Of a DNA stretch of 64,000 nt, positions 61,956 through 64,000 are shown one piece after another. The stretch lies in assembly GCF_000816845.1 (NCBI RefSeq), contig NZ_CP006877.1, positions 2,299,501-2,363,500 of the forward strand, in the 5' to 3' direction. The translations under genes and the position numbers were made by a program. Numbering within the stretch: the first letter of the stretch is position 1; each line of letters begins with the position of its first letter. The notes under the pieces are model-generated. The model saw nothing but the letters and a program-made list of their open reading frames with translations. It searched no databases and was not told where the DNA came from. Source of the stretch: Rhizobium gallicum bv. gallicum R602sp (GTDB taxonomy: Bacteria; Pseudomonadota; Alphaproteobacteria; Rhizobiales; Rhizobiaceae).

Positions 61956-61988
61956 GTCAAAAACGACGTAATTTACGTCATATTTGAC
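61956..61988. promoter_or_regulatory. Palindromic operator between divergent genes
   Basis: A perfect 15-base palindrome (GACGTAATTTACGTC) inside outer arms GTCAAA / TTTGAC, 33 bases in all, between the leftward small gene and the rightward XRE regulator. A natural binding site for the regulator, controlling both directions. Confidence 0.6.
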
Positions 61989-62018
61989 TTAGCTCCCCCA
62001 AGCCGGTTTCTGCAAGAC

Positions 62019-62300
62019 ATGACCACGTTGCTGACTGGTGATTTGATCCGGGCTGCGAGAGCCCTTCTTGGACTGAGCCAGGTGGAACTCGCCAAGAAAG
62101 CCGGCATCACACAAAAGGCATTGGGCGAATTCGAGCTCGGCAAAAAACCGATTACCGCTAAGGCGAACGAAAAGCTTCGGCGGTTCTTCGAAGAGCGGCA
62201 GGTTCAGTTTATCGCAGCGAATGTCGAAGCCAACCACCTCGAGGGAACCGGCGTGCGATGGAAGCCACCACATCCGAACTCCGGCATCAAAACCATCTAA
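62019..62300 (+). CDS. XRE-family helix-turn-helix regulator
   Basis: Protein of 93 residues. HTH_3-type motif: AARALLGLSQVELAKKAGIT, then TQKALGEFELGKKPITAKAN. Small phage-repressor-like DNA-binding protein. It begins 30 bases after a 33-base palindrome, so it probably represses itself and the divergent AAA-protease operon. Confidence 0.8.
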   Translation: MTTLLTGDLIRAARALLGLSQVELAKKAGITQKALGEFELGKKPITAKANEKLRRFFEERQVQFIAANVEANHLEGTGVRWKPPHPNSGIKTI

Positions 62301-62439
62301 ACCAAACCTGCCGTTGGATGGTGCCACATTGCCACCAGTTTTGCGCGATCGTTGTCACCCCTCTAGCCCGCTGTTCTGGCAAGCCTGCCGCGGAGCATGC
62401 CTCTAAGCTCAGGACCCGCAGCGGGGTGTTTCTGAACAA

Positions 62440-62679
62440 ATGGTAATTCTCCCCCAACCATTGCGCGCGCAGCAAGAGCATACGGGACTAGGCCACACAG
62501 AGTTCGCAAGGAGGGCCGGTGTCGCCTCACGCACGGTGTATCAAGTTGAAAAGGATGGCAAGGTCGCCGACGAGTCGCCTAGTAAGATTCTGGATGCTTT
62601 TGCTCGAAACGGAGTCGTCTTGCTGTACGATGATTGGGGACAGATAGACGGGATGAAATTCAGACCTAAGCCCGATTGA
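62440..62679 (+). CDS. Second XRE-family helix-turn-helix protein
   Basis: Protein of 79 residues, with LGHTEFARRAGVASRTVYQV, then DESPSKILDAFARNGVVLLY. The recognition helix resembles the first XRE protein but the two are only distantly related. It has no clear partner gene. Possibly an antitoxin-like or phage-repressor remnant. Confidence 0.7.
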   Translation: MVILPQPLRAQQEHTGLGHTEFARRAGVASRTVYQVEKDGKVADESPSKILDAFARNGVVLLYDDWGQIDGMKFRPKPD

Positions 62680-62982
62680 CGCGAGTGACTAGCGAAACCC
62701 GTGATCGTCTCCGCTGATATGGGGCCATGCCCTCGGCCATCTCTCCGTAAGCCCTGGCATGGTGCAACTCAAGCCAGAGTGCAAAGTCGCTCGCTGAGGC
62801 GCTGTGCATGCGGGAGAACCGCGCAAGGCCGCTCATCGCCAGCTTCTATCTCTGCGCAGTCAATCGATATTTCTTGGAAACGCGTCGCAACTATTTTGTT
62901 TTTTCGCCGGATCAAAACAGGCACATTGCCTACCCTGCTCGATGCAGTAAATAGTTGATTTCTTTAGCGTCAACCGAAAAAA

Positions 62983-63000
62983 CGCGATTCAGAAATCGCG
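62983..63000 (-). terminator. Minus-strand intrinsic terminator-like hairpin
   Basis: 7-base stem CGCGATT / AATCGCG, 4-base loop, followed on the minus strand by TTTTTT. No minus-strand protein gene lies upstream, so it may end a small RNA. Confidence 0.5.
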
Positions 63001-63050
63001 ATTAAACCTAGAATACGTATGAATTTCTTGGTTTTCGCGTCGCAAATAAC

Positions 63051-63062
63051 TTGTCCGGACAA
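63051..63062. promoter_or_regulatory. GntR-type palindrome
   Basis: TTGTCCGGACAA, a perfect palindrome with the GT-N4-AC core seen in GntR-family operators. About 150 bases before the DUF1127 gene. Confidence 0.35.
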
Positions 63063-63208
63063 CTACATGCGGCTACGGCGGTAAACGTGAACCGCTCCGA
63101 TAGGTTCAACAAATCTGATCGTATCCATAAAATCTATTCGTTTGTTTGATGGATGGCCAAGGAGCATATTAAGCATCAAGCGCAAACCCCGTGAGAAAGG
63201 AAACGACG

Positions 63209-63406
63209 ATGACTACGATCGGTTACCGGGATGGCAAGAGCTCATCCTCCGACGCGCACTTTGATGTAGCAAGCCTTGCCCGCAGGCTCGCACATTCCTG
63301 GCACCAGTGGCAGAATGCGCGGGAAATCGAATCCATGCCTTTCGACATTCGCAAGGATATTGGTTGGCCGTCTGCGGACGACGCGGATGAACGCAAGGTT
63401 ATGTAA
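63209..63406 (+). CDS. DUF1127-family small protein
   Basis: Protein of 65 residues. Arg/Trp-rich segment and C-terminal ESMPFDIRKDIGWPS are the DUF1127 (YjiS-like) signature of rhizobia. Such proteins are small regulators tied to phosphate, motility or stress RNA control. AGAAAGGA seven bases before ATG 63209 supports this start over GTG 63191. Confidence 0.85.
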   Translation: MTTIGYRDGKSSSSDAHFDVASLARRLAHSWHQWQNAREIESMPFDIRKDIGWPSADDADERKVM

Positions 63407-63700
63407 TGAATGCGACATACCTCCCCGCTTGAAGGCGGCGCCAGCCCGCGGCAGCGCCGCCTTCATCATTTCAGCGATCCGCAGATTTAATCTTGAATTC
63501 TAAAGACATATATCTTCAGACAGGCCGATGCCGCAACTTTTGCCGACTGTCTTCGTCATTTGACGACGATCAAATTCGCCAATGTCGCAAAATAGCTCTT
63601 CACGGCCGCATTTTTCCATGCGAATGTCGCTTTGGAGACATCAGAACGACGCATTCCACGCAACGAATAGGCAATCGCCCTCGAGCATGGATTTTTTCTC
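63407..63700. other. Gap before the GlxA-type gene
   Basis: Holds a strong terminator (63431-63464) for the DUF1127 gene and the promoter of the next gene; no other gene recognised. Confidence 0.5.
63431..63464 (+). terminator. Terminator after DUF1127 gene
   Basis: Perfect 11-base stem GAAGGCGGCGC / GCGCCGCCTTC with a 12-base loop; followed by ATCATTTC. Confidence 0.7.
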
Positions 63701-64000
63701 ATGAACAAGATGCTGACCAAGAAGCGTTCTCTCGTCTTCTTTATGGTTCCCCAGTTCACCATGCTGCCCTTTTCGGCGGCGATCGACACGCTGCGCATCG
63801 CCAACCGCATGCTCGGCTATCAGGCTTATACCTGGCGGCTGACCTCGGTCGACGGCAACAAGGTCTATTCCTCCTGCGGCATCGGCGTCGAGGCAAATTC
63901 GTCGCTTGCCGAAGAGCGCCGGCATCTTGGCGGTGAAAACCGCCCGAACATGGTGCTCGTCTGTTCGGGAATCGATGTCGAGGATTTCAACAACAAGTCC
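63701..64000 (+). CDS. GlxA-type AraC-family regulator, 3' truncated by window edge
   Basis: First 100 residues of a DJ-1/PfpI-domain transcriptional regulator: VFFMVPQFTMLPFSAAIDTL, then LRIANRMLGYQAYTWRLTS and VLVCSGIDVE. Complete proteins add an AraC helix-turn-helix of about 100 residues beyond the window. GlxA-type regulators sense small metabolites such as choline derivatives. The frame is open to the last base. Confidence 0.85.
   Translation, partial: MNKMLTKKRSLVFFMVPQFTMLPFSAAIDTLRIANRMLGYQAYTWRLTSVDGNKVYSSCGIGVEANSSLAEERRHLGGENRPNMVLVCSGIDVEDFNNKS

Larger units (their letters stand above)
62680..63208. other. Gap before DUF1127 gene; possible minus-strand RNA
   Basis: No protein gene recognised. 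Contains a terminator-like hairpin for minus-strand transcripts (62983-63000) and a perfect 12-base palindrome (63051-63062). A short minus-strand RNA starting near 63100 could end there. Confidence 0.4.

Overview
The window looks like an accessory region of an alphaproteobacterium, probably Rhizobiaceae or a close relative. The sequence signs are a GTTC-N7-GTTC LexA box, remnants of an imuA mutagenesis gene and of a bacterial ATP-dependent DNA ligase, a DUF1127 protein, an IS3-family (IS407-like) element and the codon and GC character throughout. No rRNA, tRNA or CRISPR array was seen. Species, and chromosome versus plasmid, cannot be decided from the sequence.

Layout. 1-1847: end of a periplasmic copper-handling operon (multicopper oxidase, cupredoxin, CusF-like chaperone) closed by a hairpin. 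1988-5951: a membrane class III nucleotide cyclase, a secreted protein, an acyltransferase-3 membrane protein and two small genes. 6084-7235: an IS3-family copy whose two frames have been fused by an internal deletion. 7606-16626: a leftward, mostly translationally coupled seven-gene operon of a Tn7-like transposon: TnsA-like endonuclease, a 130-residue protein resembling the N-terminus of the transposase, TnsB-like transposase, a 150-residue unknown protein, TnsC-like ATPase and two long TniQ/TnsD proteins. No CRISPR genes accompany it.

17209-49646 resembles a defence and mobile-DNA island with gene debris between modules. It holds a winged-helix regulator; two CoiA-like proteins flanking an OLD-family ATPase/TOPRIM nuclease; a graveyard of DNA-repair gene fragments next to an intact LexA box; an acetamidase/formamidase; a reverse transcriptase followed by a SLATT-like two-helix membrane protein; a GHKL ATPase and small partner with duplicated leaders; a DUF4238/SEC-C protein followed by a nuclease-like protein; a five-gene type I restriction-modification operon with an FRG-domain gene between hsdR and hsdM; and the 3' part of a large helicase-nuclease. 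An 82-base repeat occurs twice in this island, beside different modules.

49550-58100 carries secreted and signalling genes: a secreted-protein gene fused by a deletion to the helicase remnant, an alpha-oxoamine synthase divergent from a LuxR-type regulator, a paralogous secreted protein, a Sel1-repeat protein, another secreted protein and a metallophosphoesterase. 58155-61835 adds an FtsH-like AAA protease, a DUF2442-like protein and a small protein. The group is divergent from an XRE regulator across a 33-base palindrome. The last 1.5 kb (DUF1127 protein, start of a GlxA-type regulator) looks like ordinary background. Whether the Tn7-like operon carried in the island cannot be settled, because no convincing pair of transposon ends was found.
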